Source of the DNA: CAZGSG01 sp964528095
GTDB lineage: Bacteria > Bacteroidota > Bacteroidia > Chitinophagales > Chitinophagaceae
Assembly: GCA_964528095.1 (NCBI GenBank)
Contig: CAZGSG010000004.1
Coordinates: 1-54,062, forward strand
Direction: 5' to 3'
Length of the DNA stretch: 54,062 bases
The notes beneath the pieces were generated by a model. That model saw nothing but the letters and a program-made list of their open reading frames with translations, had not been told where the DNA came from and did no database searches. A program made the translations under genes and the position numbers. Shown here piece after piece: positions 1-7,093 of the stretch; positions within the stretch are counted from its first letter, which is position 1; each line of letters begins with the position of its first letter.

Positions 1-15
1 CAGCGAACTTAAGTA

Positions 16-96
16 AATTCAAAAGTCAAAATTAAAAATTCAAAAATTGACTCCGAAAATCGGGGAGTGTTTTGAATTTTGATTTTTACGTTTTTA
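16..96. repeat. AT-rich inverted repeat element, copy 1
   Basis: First copy of the family that recurs through the first 23.6 kb. The left arm has AATTCAAAAGTCAAAATT followed by AAAAATTCAAAAA; the apex is ACTCCGAAAATCGGGGAGT; the right arm (about 70-95) is a degenerate reverse complement. No gene borders it inside the window, so its role here cannot be judged. Confidence 0.8.
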
Positions 97-420
97 GTAT
101 TTCTTAAAGAGGATTTAACACGGTAACACGGAGGGATTTGCGGTATTGACGTGAAGATACTTTTAAAAAAAACGGAGCCACGCCCACCTGCGCTAGAGTT
201 TATGCTTGCGCAAAAGCTTCAGCATATGCGCATGGCGGTCGATGAAGGGCTTCAAGAAAGATAGGATATTTCTTATTGGTCCGTGCTTGCTTATTTTGAA
301 CTTGAATTTTAAGCCAAGCCGGGAATATGGTGCTGCATAAATACAAACAATGGTCACCCGTGACTCCTATGTTTAGAAAAGCTGCATGTGTTTGCAGGCA
401 TGGCAAACGCTTCATGATGT
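97..420. other. Non-coding stretch, no gene recognised
   Basis: No convincing gene lies here. The open frames are short, overlap on both strands and give Cys-rich translations that resemble no family I know. TTAACACGG at 115-123 has an inverted partner CTCCGTGTTAA at 676-686, so it may be the outer edge of the REP-like block that follows. Confidence 0.5.
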
Positions 421-622
421 TAGCCCCAGGGGGGCTACCTGTTTGTAGAACTTGTCCTACACCGCGAACTAAGCTCCGGAGGAGCTTCCTTCTGGCTTTG
501 TTGTCTTCATCATCTACGTTGTCATTTTATTTTCGAATACAAATAGGAAGCACCTCCGGAGCTTGGGTCGTTTTAATTGAACCATTTGCTACAAACAGGA
601 AGCCCCGCCGGGGCCTGGACTT
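421..622. repeat. Cluster of four REP-like palindromic units, two in each orientation
   Basis: Four units share a short GC palindrome followed by a tail like TTCCTGTTTGTAG. Unit A (421-447, plus) is TAGCCCC..GGGGCTA then CCTGTTTGTAG. Unit B (471-490, plus) is AAGCTCC..GGAGCTT then CCTTC. Unit C (541-565, minus) and unit D (589-617, minus) read the same on the other strand, D with the full CTACAAACAGG tail. The two-plus-two inverted arrangement resembles REP/BIME clusters that are moved by RAYT transposases. No such transposase is in the window. The longest open frame here (327-740) is an artefact of the repeats. Confidence 0.65.
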
Positions 623-787
623 TTGTAGTTTGTTGTTTTACCACAAACATAGAATCAGGTTCACAACACAGAATCTCCGTGTTAAAACAAATTTCAGGGA
701 AACCGCCAGTTTGTACGCCGTAGAAGTGTACCGTACATAATTCGATAATTGTATTATCCAAACGCTTATTTTGTTATAGAAACCAGC

Positions 788-850
788 GTCAAAAAATCAA
801 AAATACACTCCGAAAACCGGGGTCTGTTTTTGAATTTTTAATTTTGAATT
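788..850 (-). terminator. AT-rich inverted repeat, copy 2; probable ogt terminator
   Basis: Left arm GTCAAAAAATCAAAAATAC, apex ACTCCGAAAACCGGGGT, right arm TTTTTGAATTTTTAATTTTG. The ogt stop codon (849-851 on the plus strand, read as TAA on the minus) sits exactly on the edge of the right arm, so the hairpin starts immediately after translation ends. The A/T-rich arm gives a U-rich 3' side on the minus strand, as an intrinsic terminator needs. Confidence 0.65.
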
Positions 851-1346
851 AAAACAACGTCAGCACTCCATGTGCGATCTTCGTTTCATGTTCAAGCAGC
901 CATCTTTTTCTCCATAGACCGCCTGCATATCCCGTTAGTTCCCTGTTAGTACCTATTACACGATGACAGGGAACAATGATCGCGATATTATTACGGCCAT
1001 TGGCGCTGGCAACTGCTCTTATCGCTTTTGGATCACCCAGCTTTACGGATTGCTGCATGTAACTGATGGTTTTCCCAAATGGGATGGTCATCAGCATGCC
1101 CCAGGTATCCTGTTGGAATGAAGTGCCTGCCTGATTTAATGGCAATTCAAATATCCTTCTCTGTCCATTAAAATACTGGATGAGTTGTTCTGTGCATTGT
1201 ATCAGGAGAGGAGGGATCACAATTTCCTCAACGGGCGTATTGCCGGGTTTATCCTGGAAAGAGACTTCACAAATAAAATCACTATTACCCGAGATCCTCA
1301 ATAGTCCTACCGGCGATTGATAATATGTAGAAATGATATCAGCCAA
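849..1346 (-). CDS. ogt: Methylated-DNA--protein-cysteine S-methyltransferase (Ogt/AGT)
   Basis: This suicide enzyme transfers alkyl groups from O6-alkylguanine (and O4-alkylthymine) in DNA to its own cysteine. The 165-residue protein has the diagnostic active-site motif IIVPCHRVIG in its C-terminal half, preceded by the winged-helix DNA-binding part (GKTISYMQQSVKLGDPKAIR, including the arginine that flips the base) and followed by GYAGGLWRKRWLLEHE. The length is normal for an Ogt without the Ada N-terminal domain. Its start overlaps the end of the csaA-like gene by 8 bases, so the two are translationally coupled on one transcript. It ends against an inverted-repeat terminator. Confidence 0.93.
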   Translation of the reverse strand: MADIISTYYQSPVGLLRISGNSDFICEVSFQDKPGNTPVEEIVIPPLLIQCTEQLIQYFNGQRRIFELPLNQAGTSFQQDTWGMLMTIPFGKTISYMQQSVKLGDPKAIRAVASANGRNNIAIIVPCHRVIGTNRELTGYAGGLWRKRWLLEHETKIAHGVLTLF

Positions 1347-1680
1347 TTTGCATTCCGTTAGTTACGGGTTTGCCCGGTTGTAATAAAATTACATCTTTGT
1401 TTTCATCATATACGCCTAATACCAGGCATTCACTGATAAAATCAGCAATTTGTTTCGGAGGAAAATTAACCACGGCAACGACCTGCCGGTGCAGGAGCTC
1501 TTCTTTTGCATAATGCACCGTGATCTGCGCAGATGATCTTTTGATGCCTATCTCCGGTCCGAAATCAACTGTGAGCTTATAAGCGGGTTTACGTGCTTTC
1601 GGAAAATCATTTACTTCTACTATTGTTCCTGTGCGGATCTCGATCTTTTCAAAATCACTCCAGGTGATGAATTCAGACAT
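1339..1680 (-). CDS. tRNA-binding domain protein, CsaA/YgjH-like
   Basis: A single-domain 113-residue protein with the OB fold of the EMAP-II/tRNA-binding family. Motifs seen are FEKIEIRTGTIVEV near the N-terminus, the central SSAQITVHYA (strand that contacts RNA in the family), and the C-terminal VNFPPKQIADFISECLVLG. Family members bind tRNA as dimers, and CsaA of Bacillus has been reported to act as a chaperone in export. It is the first gene of a two-gene minus-strand operon with ogt (8-base overlap). The AT-rich element at 1692-1752 lies immediately upstream of its start. Confidence 0.88.
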   Translation of the reverse strand: MSEFITWSDFEKIEIRTGTIVEVNDFPKARKPAYKLTVDFGPEIGIKRSSAQITVHYAKEELLHRQVVAVVNFPPKQIADFISECLVLGVYDENKDVILLQPGKPVTNGMQIG

Positions 1681-1691
1681 ACGGTAATTAT

Positions 1692-1752
1692 TTAATTAAA
1701 AATTCAAAAATAGCCCCTGATTTTCGGAGTGTATTTTTGATTTCGATTTTTT
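1692..1752. repeat. AT-rich inverted repeat, copy 3, between divergent genes
   Basis: Left arm AATTAAAAATTCAAAAATAG, apex CCCCTGATTTTCGGAG, right arm GTATTTTTGATTTCGATTTT. It is head-to-head with copy 4 between the divergently transcribed csaA-like gene and the first oxidoreductase, so at least this copy is not at a gene 3' end. On the minus strand its left arm reads TATTTTTG (1705-1712), a match to the Bacteroidota -7 element TAnnTTTG 25-32 bases upstream of the csaA-like start. No -33 TTG was found at the usual distance. Confidence 0.65.
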
Positions 1753-1835
1753 AACACCTTTGGTTGATGTTCTTCAGCGGTATTTTCAGAAGACAGGGTT
1801 ACCTGAGATATCATTCGACCTATAACCGGCATCAA

Positions 1836-1927
1836 AACTCAAAAACTTCAAAAGTCAAAACAGCCCCAGGTTTTTGGAGAATATTTTTGAATTTTTACTT
1901 TTGAATTTTGACTTTTTTTTGACTTTT
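1836..1927. repeat. AT-rich inverted repeat, copy 4, upstream of the first oxidoreductase
   Basis: The left side (from 1848) is TTCAAAAGTCAAAACAGCCCC, the apex is CCCAGGTTTTTGGAG, and the right side is an extended T-rich arm with TATTTTTG and TACTTTTG (1882-1889 and 1896-1903). Both fit TAnnTTTG and point towards the gene that starts at 1968. It may be a promoter-bearing leader or simply a repeat insertion; the sequence alone cannot decide. Confidence 0.6.
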
Positions 1928-1946
1928 CTTCCTGTTAACACTAACT

Positions 1947-1968
1947 TATGGCAAATTTATTTGCCATA
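1947..1968 (+). promoter_or_regulatory. Operator-like palindrome touching the start codon
   Basis: TATGGCAA-ATTTAT-TTGCCATA: perfect 8-base arms around a 6-base centre. The last base of the right arm is the A of the ATG at 1968. It could be a repressor operator or an RNA hairpin just upstream of the start codon. The paralogous gene at 3721 has no equivalent. Confidence 0.45.
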
Positions 1969-3416
1969 TGAATGATTCCCGGAAAAAAGATATCTCGAGG
2001 AGAAATTTTGTTCGCAATTCCGCGCTGTTTGGGGCAGGAGTAATGATACTTCCCCGGCATGTGCTCGGCGGTAAAGGATTTATTGCACCGAGTGATAAAC
2101 TGGTGATTGCAGGTATTGGTGCCGGTGGTAAGGGAGAGAGTGATATTGCCAGTTTTTTTGCAAGTGGTAAAGCGGAGATCGGTTATCTCTGTGATGTGGA
2201 CGACAGGCAGGCTGTTAATTCCCGTAAAAAATTTCCCAAAGCAAAATATTATAAAGATTACAGGGAGATGCTTGATAAAGAGGGCAAGTCGATAGATGCC
2301 GTATCAGTATCCACACCCGATCATATGCACGCTGTGCAGGCAATGGCCGCTATGCAGTTGAATAAGCATGTATATGTACAAAAACCATTGACCCATGATA
2401 TCTATGAAGCCAGGATGCTTACCGAGGCTGCCCACAAATACAAAGTTGTAACACAAATGGGCAACCAGGGCTCGAGTGGAGATGGCGTACGCCAGTTAGT
2501 TGATTGGTATAAAGCGGGTTTGTTAGGCGATGTGCATACGATCAATTGTTATACCGACAGACCTGTATGGCCGCAGGGCATTCTTCGCCCTGTAAAAGCG
2601 AACCCGGTTCCTGCTGAACTGGATTATGATCTCTGGCTGGGTACGGCTCCCAAAAAAGATTATTTTGAACAATTACTTCCGTTCAACTGGCGCGGCTGGT
2701 GGGATTATGGTACAGGCGCATTGGGAGATATGGCCTGTCATATTATGGCGCCTGCATTTGCCGTGCTGGACCTTGGTTATCCTGTTTCCGCGGAATGCAG
2801 TGTGTCTACGCCGTATATTGAAAACTGGACCAAAGCTTATTCTCCTGACAGCGGACCGGTATCATCCCATATTATTTTAACATTCAAAGGAAAAAATGGC
2901 AAGCCCGATCTTAAACTGCACTGGATGGATGGAGGCATACAACCTGAACGCCCGCCTGAACTGGGAGCAAATGAAAAAATGGGAGATGGCGGTAATGGTA
3001 CTATATTCTTAGGCACAAAAGGAAATATGATGTGTGCCACTTATGGCGCCAATCCACAATTATTACCAACATCAAAAACAAAGGAAACAAAAGTACCACA
3101 AACCGTTACGCGTGTACCAGGCAGTGAAGGAGGACATTATGGTGCATGGGTGGAAGCCGCGTTAGCCGGATATGGTAGTGAGAAAGCAAAAAACCTGAGT
3201 TCACATTTTGATATTGCAGGCCCGCTCACTGAAAGCGTATTGATGGGTAACTTAGCGATCCGTAGTTATGATATTCAGAAAAAGGATGGCAATAAAACAA
3301 GTTACCCCGGCAGGTATATCAAATTGTTATGGGATGGTCCGAATATGAAGATCACGAATTTTGACGAAGCCAACCAGTTTGTAAAGCGGGAGTATAGAGA
3401 GGGGTGGAAACTGTAG
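1968..3416 (+). CDS. Tat-exported Gfo/Idh/MocA-family oxidoreductase, copy 1
   Basis: A 482-residue NAD(P)-dependent sugar dehydrogenase-like protein. A twin-arginine signal (SRRNFVRNSALFGAG, residues about 10-25) directs it to the periplasm. The Rossmann motif is VIAGIGAGGKGESDI (about 45-60). The lysine-bearing motif is YVQKPLTHD, where the family usually has EKP. The C-terminal alpha/beta domain includes NWRGWWDYGTGALGDMACH. Secreted members of this family in Bacteroidota often have unknown substrates, probably oxidised or rearranged sugars. It is followed by a full-length paralog at 3721 that ends in nearly the same residues (FDEANQFVKREYR), so this is a tandem duplication. Substrate unknown. 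Confidence 0.88.
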   Translation: MNDSRKKDISRRNFVRNSALFGAGVMILPRHVLGGKGFIAPSDKLVIAGIGAGGKGESDIASFFASGKAEIGYLCDVDDRQAVNSRKKFPKAKYYKDYREMLDKEGKSIDAVSVSTPDHMHAVQAMAAMQLNKHVYVQKPLTHDIYEARMLTEAAHKYKVVTQMGNQGSSGDGVRQLVDWYKAGLLGDVHTINCYTDRPVWPQGILRPVKANPVPAELDYDLWLGTAPKKDYFEQLLPFNWRGWWDYGTGALGDMACHIMAPAFAVLDLGYPVSAECSVSTPYIENWTKAYSPDSGPVSSHIILTFKGKNGKPDLKLHWMDGGIQPERPPELGANEKMGDGGNGTIFLGTKGNMMCATYGANPQLLPTSKTKETKVPQTVTRVPGSEGGHYGAWVEAALAGYGSEKAKNLSSHFDIAGPLTESVLMGNLAIRSYDIQKKDGNKTSYPGRYIKLLWDGPNMKITNFDEANQFVKREYREGWKL

Positions 3417-3422
3417 GAGAGG

Positions 3423-3516
3423 AATTTAAAATTCAAAATTAAAAATGAAAAATTCAAAAATAAACTCCGGTATGGGGAAAGAAATCTGGTGTTTAATGCT
3501 GCATTTTTAATTCGAT
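3423..3516. repeat. AT-rich inverted repeat, copy 5 (degenerate)
   Basis: The left arm AATTTAAAATTCAAAATT plus AAAAATGAAAAATTCAAAAA is longer than usual. The apex keeps AACTCCGGTATGGGG, and the right arm is eroded to GCATTTTTAATTCGAT. It lies just after the stop codon of the first oxidoreductase and with copy 6 fills the 304-base gap before its paralog. Confidence 0.55.
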
Positions 3517-3589
3517 CTCGTTTTAGTTAAGCTTGGGTTAGCGGTTATTAAGTAAGTATAAATTATTAAATCACTCGTCCCCAGTGATA

Positions 3590-3672
3590 ATTGAAAATTA
3601 AAAATTCAAAATCAGAGTTCTTTACAGGCAACGGCCTTTATTTTTTAATTTTTACTTTTGAATTTTGAATTC
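3590..3672. repeat. AT-rich inverted repeat, copy 6
   Basis: Left arm ATTGAAAATTAAAAATTC, right arm TTTTTTAATTTTTACTTTTG then AATTTTGAATTC. The apex (TCAGAGTTC..ACGGCC) no longer has the TCCG core. It ends about 50 bases upstream of the second oxidoreductase start, in a leader-like position. TACTTTTG in the right arm matches TAnnTTTG. Confidence 0.55.
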
Positions 3673-3720
3673 GAAAAGAACGGGCAATTTTGAATCTATA
3701 ACTATAAACATTGATAGCGC

Positions 3721-5160
3721 ATGAAAAAGAAAAAGGATATTTCGGAATCTCGAAGGAAGTTCATCAGGAATAGCTCTGCCGTGGCCGCAGGTTTTTTTAT
3801 TGTACCCCGTCATGTACTCGGCAGGGGATTTGTTGCACCAAGTGATAAGCTGAATATTGCAGGGATCGGTGCCGGTGGTAAAGGGGAGAGTGATTTGAAA
3901 GAATTTGCAAAAAGCCCAAATGTAAATATCATAGCCCTGTGTGATGTGGATGACAGGCAGTCGGCCAATTCAAGAAAGAATTTTCCGAAGGCAACCTATT
4001 ACAAAGATTTCAGGGAAATGCTGGCAAAGGAAAAAAACAATATCGATGCCTGTTCTATTTCTACTCCCGACAATACGCATGCTGTCGCTACAATAGCGGC
4101 GATGCAACTCGGTAAACATGTGTACACGCAAAAGCCACTCACACATGATATATACGAAGCAAGAATACTTGCACAGGCTGCAAAAAAATACAAGGTCGTC
4201 ACGCAGATGGGTAACCAGGGCGGTTCTGGCGAAGGTGTACGCAAGGCCAAAGAAATGTATCAAGCAGGAATGATCGGTGATGTGACTGAAGCACATGCAT
4301 GGACCAACCGGCCTGTATGGCCACAGGGTATTCCAACACCCTCCGGGAAATTTGATACACCATCAGAATTGAATTGGGATCTCTGGCTCGGACCTGCAAA
4401 GGGCATTGATTATAATCCCGCGTACCTGCCATTCAACTGGCGTGGCTGGTGGGCATTCGGTACCGGTGCATTAGGCGATATGGCCTGTCATATCATGGAC
4501 CCGATCTACAGGATACTGCCTATCGACTACCCGGATTCTGCAGAATGTAGTGTTGCCAATATCTGGAAAGACATGTGGGCGGAAGGAAATTATATAGACA
4601 GTTGCCCGACTTCTTCTATCATTCATTTGAATTATCCCAGGAAGGACAAAAAAGGAAATATTAAAGTATCCTGGCATGACGGAGGCTTATTTCCCCAGCG
4701 CCCGGATGAATTATTACCTGATGAAGCATTTGGCAACTGGGATGGAGGTGTAATGCTGGTGGGTACAAAAGGTAAATTATTGATGGATTGTTATGGCGCC
4801 AATCCCCGCCTGTTACCAACCAAATTGATGAAGGAAAAAACAATGCCGAAGGAAACAATTAAAAGAGTTCCGGAAGGACATTACCTGCAATGGGTGAATG
4901 CCTGTATAGCGGGTTATGGTAAAGGCGAGACAAGCTCTCCGTTTGAATATGCGGGACCTTTCACAGAAAGTATATTGATGGGCAACCTGGCGATCCGCAG
5001 TTGGATGATGGTAAACCCTAAATTGAAAGGCTGGAATGATAAATACCTCGGCAGGAAAAAATTGTTGTGGGACGCAGCCAATATGAAAATCACCAACTTT
5101 GACGAAGCCAACCAGTTTGTGAAACGTGAGTATAGGGATGGTTGGAAGCTTGAACTATGA
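3721..5160 (+). CDS. Tat-exported Gfo/Idh/MocA-family oxidoreductase, copy 2
   Basis: A 479-residue paralog of the preceding gene, alignable along its whole length: twin-arginine signal SRRKFIRNSSAVAAG, Rossmann motif IAGIGAGGKGESDL, cofactor/catalytic-lysine motif YTQKPLTHDIYEA, and NWRGWWAFGTGALGDMACH. It differs most in the middle, after the ECSV motif (for example NIWKDMWAEGNYIDSCPTSS), which forms the substrate side in this family, so the two may accept different sugars. Both genes are on the same strand, 304 bases apart, each with its own repeat element in the leader. It is convergent with dps across three repeat copies. Confidence 0.88.
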   Translation: MKKKKDISESRRKFIRNSSAVAAGFFIVPRHVLGRGFVAPSDKLNIAGIGAGGKGESDLKEFAKSPNVNIIALCDVDDRQSANSRKNFPKATYYKDFREMLAKEKNNIDACSISTPDNTHAVATIAAMQLGKHVYTQKPLTHDIYEARILAQAAKKYKVVTQMGNQGGSGEGVRKAKEMYQAGMIGDVTEAHAWTNRPVWPQGIPTPSGKFDTPSELNWDLWLGPAKGIDYNPAYLPFNWRGWWAFGTGALGDMACHIMDPIYRILPIDYPDSAECSVANIWKDMWAEGNYIDSCPTSSIIHLNYPRKDKKGNIKVSWHDGGLFPQRPDELLPDEAFGNWDGGVMLVGTKGKLLMDCYGANPRLLPTKLMKEKTMPKETIKRVPEGHYLQWVNACIAGYGKGETSSPFEYAGPFTESILMGNLAIRSWMMVNPKLKGWNDKYLGRKKLLWDAANMKITNFDEANQFVKREYRDGWKLEL

Positions 5161-5167
5161 GAGAGAG

Positions 5168-5234
5168 TTAATTCAAAAATCAAAATTAAAAATTCAAAAA
5201 TGGCCTCCGTAAAAGGAAGCCATTTTTGAGTTTT
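5168..5234. terminator. AT-rich inverted repeat, copy 7; terminator of the second oxidoreductase
   Basis: AATTCAAAAATCAAAATT with AAAAATTCAAAAATGGC, apex CTCCGTAAAAGGAAG, then GCCATTTTTGAGTTTTG. It starts eight bases after the stop codon, the first of three elements between convergent genes. The right arm is cut short. Confidence 0.7.
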
Positions 5235-5266
5235 GTGCTACTTAGGCTGTGAGGAATTGGCAAGCT

Positions 5267-5333
5267 AATTCAAAAGGCAAAATTAAAAATGCAAAAAGAG
5301 TCTCCGAAAACGGGGACTCTTTTTGCATTTTGT
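5267..5333. terminator. AT-rich inverted repeat, copy 8, with a compensated arm
   Basis: The left stem (5286-5306) ends ..ATGCAAAAAGAGTCTCCG and the right (5311-5331) is CGGGGACTCTTTTTGCAT.., around an AAAA loop: 21 paired positions with one G-U. Where most copies have TTC/GAA this one has TGC/GCA on both arms, so pairing is preserved. It is the middle element of the convergent 5161-5438 gap. Confidence 0.72.
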
Positions 5334-5362
5334 ACTATTAAGATGTTAGGAGTTGTCAATCC

Positions 5363-5440
5363 AATTTAAAAATCAAAAAATAAAAACAGCTTCTATTTAC
5401 GGAGGCCATTTTTGAATTTTTAATTTTGACTTTTGAATTT
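5363..5440 (-). terminator. AT-rich inverted repeat, copy 9; dps terminator
   Basis: Left arm AATTTAAAAATCAAAAAATA, apex AGCTTCTATTTACGGAGGC, right arm CATTTTTGAATTTTTAATTT then TGACTTTTGAATTT. The dps stop codon (5439-5441 on the plus strand) overlaps the last bases of the right arm, as at ogt and topA. Confidence 0.65.
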
Positions 5441-5909
5441 ACCTAAGGTAGCTACGAAGCATCCAGGCCATCTTCTCATGTTGTTTGAGAAGACCTGTTA
5501 CAAAATCAGCACTACCTGCATCTTTATATTTTTCGTCGAAATCCTTCAATAATTTACGAAGTCTTATGATAATTATTTCGTGATCGCCTTCAAGATTGGC
5601 GATCTGTTTGGCTTGCTCCGTTGGAGCGGCTGGTTCTTCCAGGCTGGCAAGTTTCAGTAATTCTTTTAGGCGACCTTCTGCAAAATGGCCGATTGTGCGG
5701 ATCCGTTCTGCGATCTCGTCGATCACCTCTGCCAGCGCCGTGTACTGCGCTTCATACAATTTGTGGAACTCCATGAAACTTGGACCTTCTACGCTCCAGT
5801 GATAATTACGTGTTTTGTTATACAATACATGCTCATCTGCCAGTAGCTTGTTTAACTCCAATGCAACAGCCTGGCGATTTTTTTCAGAAATGCCGATATT
5901 GACTTTCAT
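5439..5909 (-). CDS. dps: Dps family ferritin-like DNA-protection protein
   Basis: A 156-residue four-helix protein of the Dps/MrgA family. These assemble into 12-mers that oxidise Fe(II) with hydrogen peroxide, store iron and protect DNA in starvation or oxidative stress. The ferroxidase signature is present: NYHWSVEGPSFMEFHKLYE (two His), then the downstream acidic pair in EVIDEIAERIRTIG. The short N-terminus lacks a Lys/Arg-rich extension, so DNA binding by a basic tail is not evident. It is a single gene, convergent with the second oxidoreductase and downstream of the SirB1-like gene; a promoter candidate lies at 5942-5949. Confidence 0.93.
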   Translation of the reverse strand: MKVNIGISEKNRQAVALELNKLLADEHVLYNKTRNYHWSVEGPSFMEFHKLYEAQYTALAEVIDEIAERIRTIGHFAEGRLKELLKLASLEEPAAPTEQAKQIANLEGDHEIIIIRLRKLLKDFDEKYKDAGSADFVTGLLKQHEKMAWMLRSYLR

Positions 5910-5941
5910 AAATGAAATTTAATAGTTGATGGAAATAAAGA

Positions 5942-5949
5942 CAAAGTTA
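5942..5949 (-). promoter_or_regulatory. Candidate -7 element for dps
   Basis: CAAAGTTA on the plus strand reads TAACTTTG on the minus strand, a full match to TAnnTTTG, 32 bases upstream of the dps start. A TTG (5976-5974 on the minus strand) lies 24 bases further upstream, slightly wide for the usual -33 spacing. It overlaps the end of the upstream gene. Confidence 0.4.
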
Positions 5950-6813
5950 GTCCAAAAGTGATGCCAGCTCCAGCAATTCTTTTTTCTTGTACATTTCCTT
6001 GTCCGTATCGAAACATTTACTGAACTCCTCCAATAGCTGGCGGATCACTACTTTATTGGGCAGGGGTTTGAAATAGGAGGCTACCGGGGGAACGGATATC
6101 CGGTTGAAGTAATTCTCCACGTCATTATGCGTGAAAACCTGGCCGGATGTGGGATCTATGAAAAATTCAATTTTATGAAAAGGATTGGGCAGATTTTCCT
6201 CAGAATAGCCCGGTTTGAAATAGGCGATAATACATTGTTTGGGAATACCGATAGCCCTGACAGGAATATCCAGCAATTCGCTCAGCAAGAGATAGAGGAT
6301 GCCATTGCTGATCTGGTTGCCTCTTTTGGCTTCGAGCGTCTTGTGCAGGAGGAATTCGTTAGGTTCCTTGTAATTTGTTTCATTGCCTTTGAGGCCGTAA
6401 TAGCTATAAAGGATACTGGTAACGATATTGATTTGTTCCAGCGGCGTCAGGTAATTATTTAACTCCAGCCAGATATTGCGGCGGATCTTTTCTATCTCCT
6501 GCAATACCGGTGTGGTATGGATTTCGGGGTATTGAAATTTGCTGACCAGTAAAGCCCCTAATACCAGGTCGTGATGCCCCGACACATTCCATTGACGAAA
6601 ATCTTCATAAAGATCGAGGTAATGCAGCCGATGGATAAGTAGCTCGATCCTTTCCTGTGTATGAATATCCGGTGTATTCTCCCATAAATGTTCCAGGTTG
6701 GGAATGATGGGTTTGCCATAGTCAACTATTTTAGTTGATACAACATTAAACACCTCCTCGTCGGGATCATCGATCAGATGAAGGAGAGCAGATATTTCAT
6801 TATTTGTTTCCAT
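5947..6813 (-). CDS. SirB1-like/transglutaminase-like (Transglut_core2) protein
   Basis: A 288-residue cytoplasmic protein. The N-terminal 90 residues are helical and HEAT-like (ALLHLIDDPDEEVFNVVSTK). The central part matches the SirB1/Transglut_core2 fold: NYLTPLEQINIVTSILYS, then GNQISNGILYLLLSELLDIPVRAIGIP, where the family core is found, and YFKPGY. The catalytic Cys of true transglutaminases is not seen in the usual place (ISNGILYL instead of the S-x-x-x-LL motif of SirB1 with Cys), so an enzymatic role is doubtful. Family function is unknown. It lies upstream of dps on the same strand with a 37-base gap. Confidence 0.75.
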   Translation of the reverse strand: METNNEISALLHLIDDPDEEVFNVVSTKIVDYGKPIIPNLEHLWENTPDIHTQERIELLIHRLHYLDLYEDFRQWNVSGHHDLVLGALLVSKFQYPEIHTTPVLQEIEKIRRNIWLELNNYLTPLEQINIVTSILYSYYGLKGNETNYKEPNEFLLHKTLEAKRGNQISNGILYLLLSELLDIPVRAIGIPKQCIIAYFKPGYSEENLPNPFHKIEFFIDPTSGQVFTHNDVENYFNRISVPPVASYFKPLPNKVVIRQLLEEFSKCFDTDKEMYKKKELLELASLLD

Positions 6814-6911
6814 GGTGGTTATTCCCTCACAATATCTTTATAGATAATGAAAAGAGATAGTTAAACTTTTCCACAGATGGGGATAGGGAACTGGTTTCAG
6901 GTTTTTGGGTT

Positions 6912-7062
6912 GATTTAGATATTAGATGTTGGATATTAGATGTTGGATATTGGATGTTGGATGTTTCAGGGTTCTCTTCAATTCTATAAGCCCAGCTATT
7001 AGTGATTTTCAATATTCAACATCTAATATCCAACATCTAATATCCAATATCCAATATCAAAT
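6912..7062. repeat. Inverted array of ATATTAGATGTTGG units
   Basis: The left arm (6912-6965) holds tandem units such as ATATTAGATGTTGG and ATATTGGATGTTGG; the right arm (7011-7062) holds the same units inverted (CCAACATCTAATAT). The spacer is 45 bases. A short related piece, TATCTAATATCCAGCATCC, is at 34994-35012. It lies between two minus-strand genes and could fold into a long AU-rich hairpin on either strand. Confidence 0.7.
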
Positions 7063-7093
7063 TAAGCGGCTGGAAACTAAAACACATGGGTAA

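Noticed and set aside
200..740. Overlapping open frames on both strands (71, 137 and 62 residues)
   Set aside because: They lie in REP-like repeats, overlap each other, have no family likeness, and their residues follow the repeat pattern.
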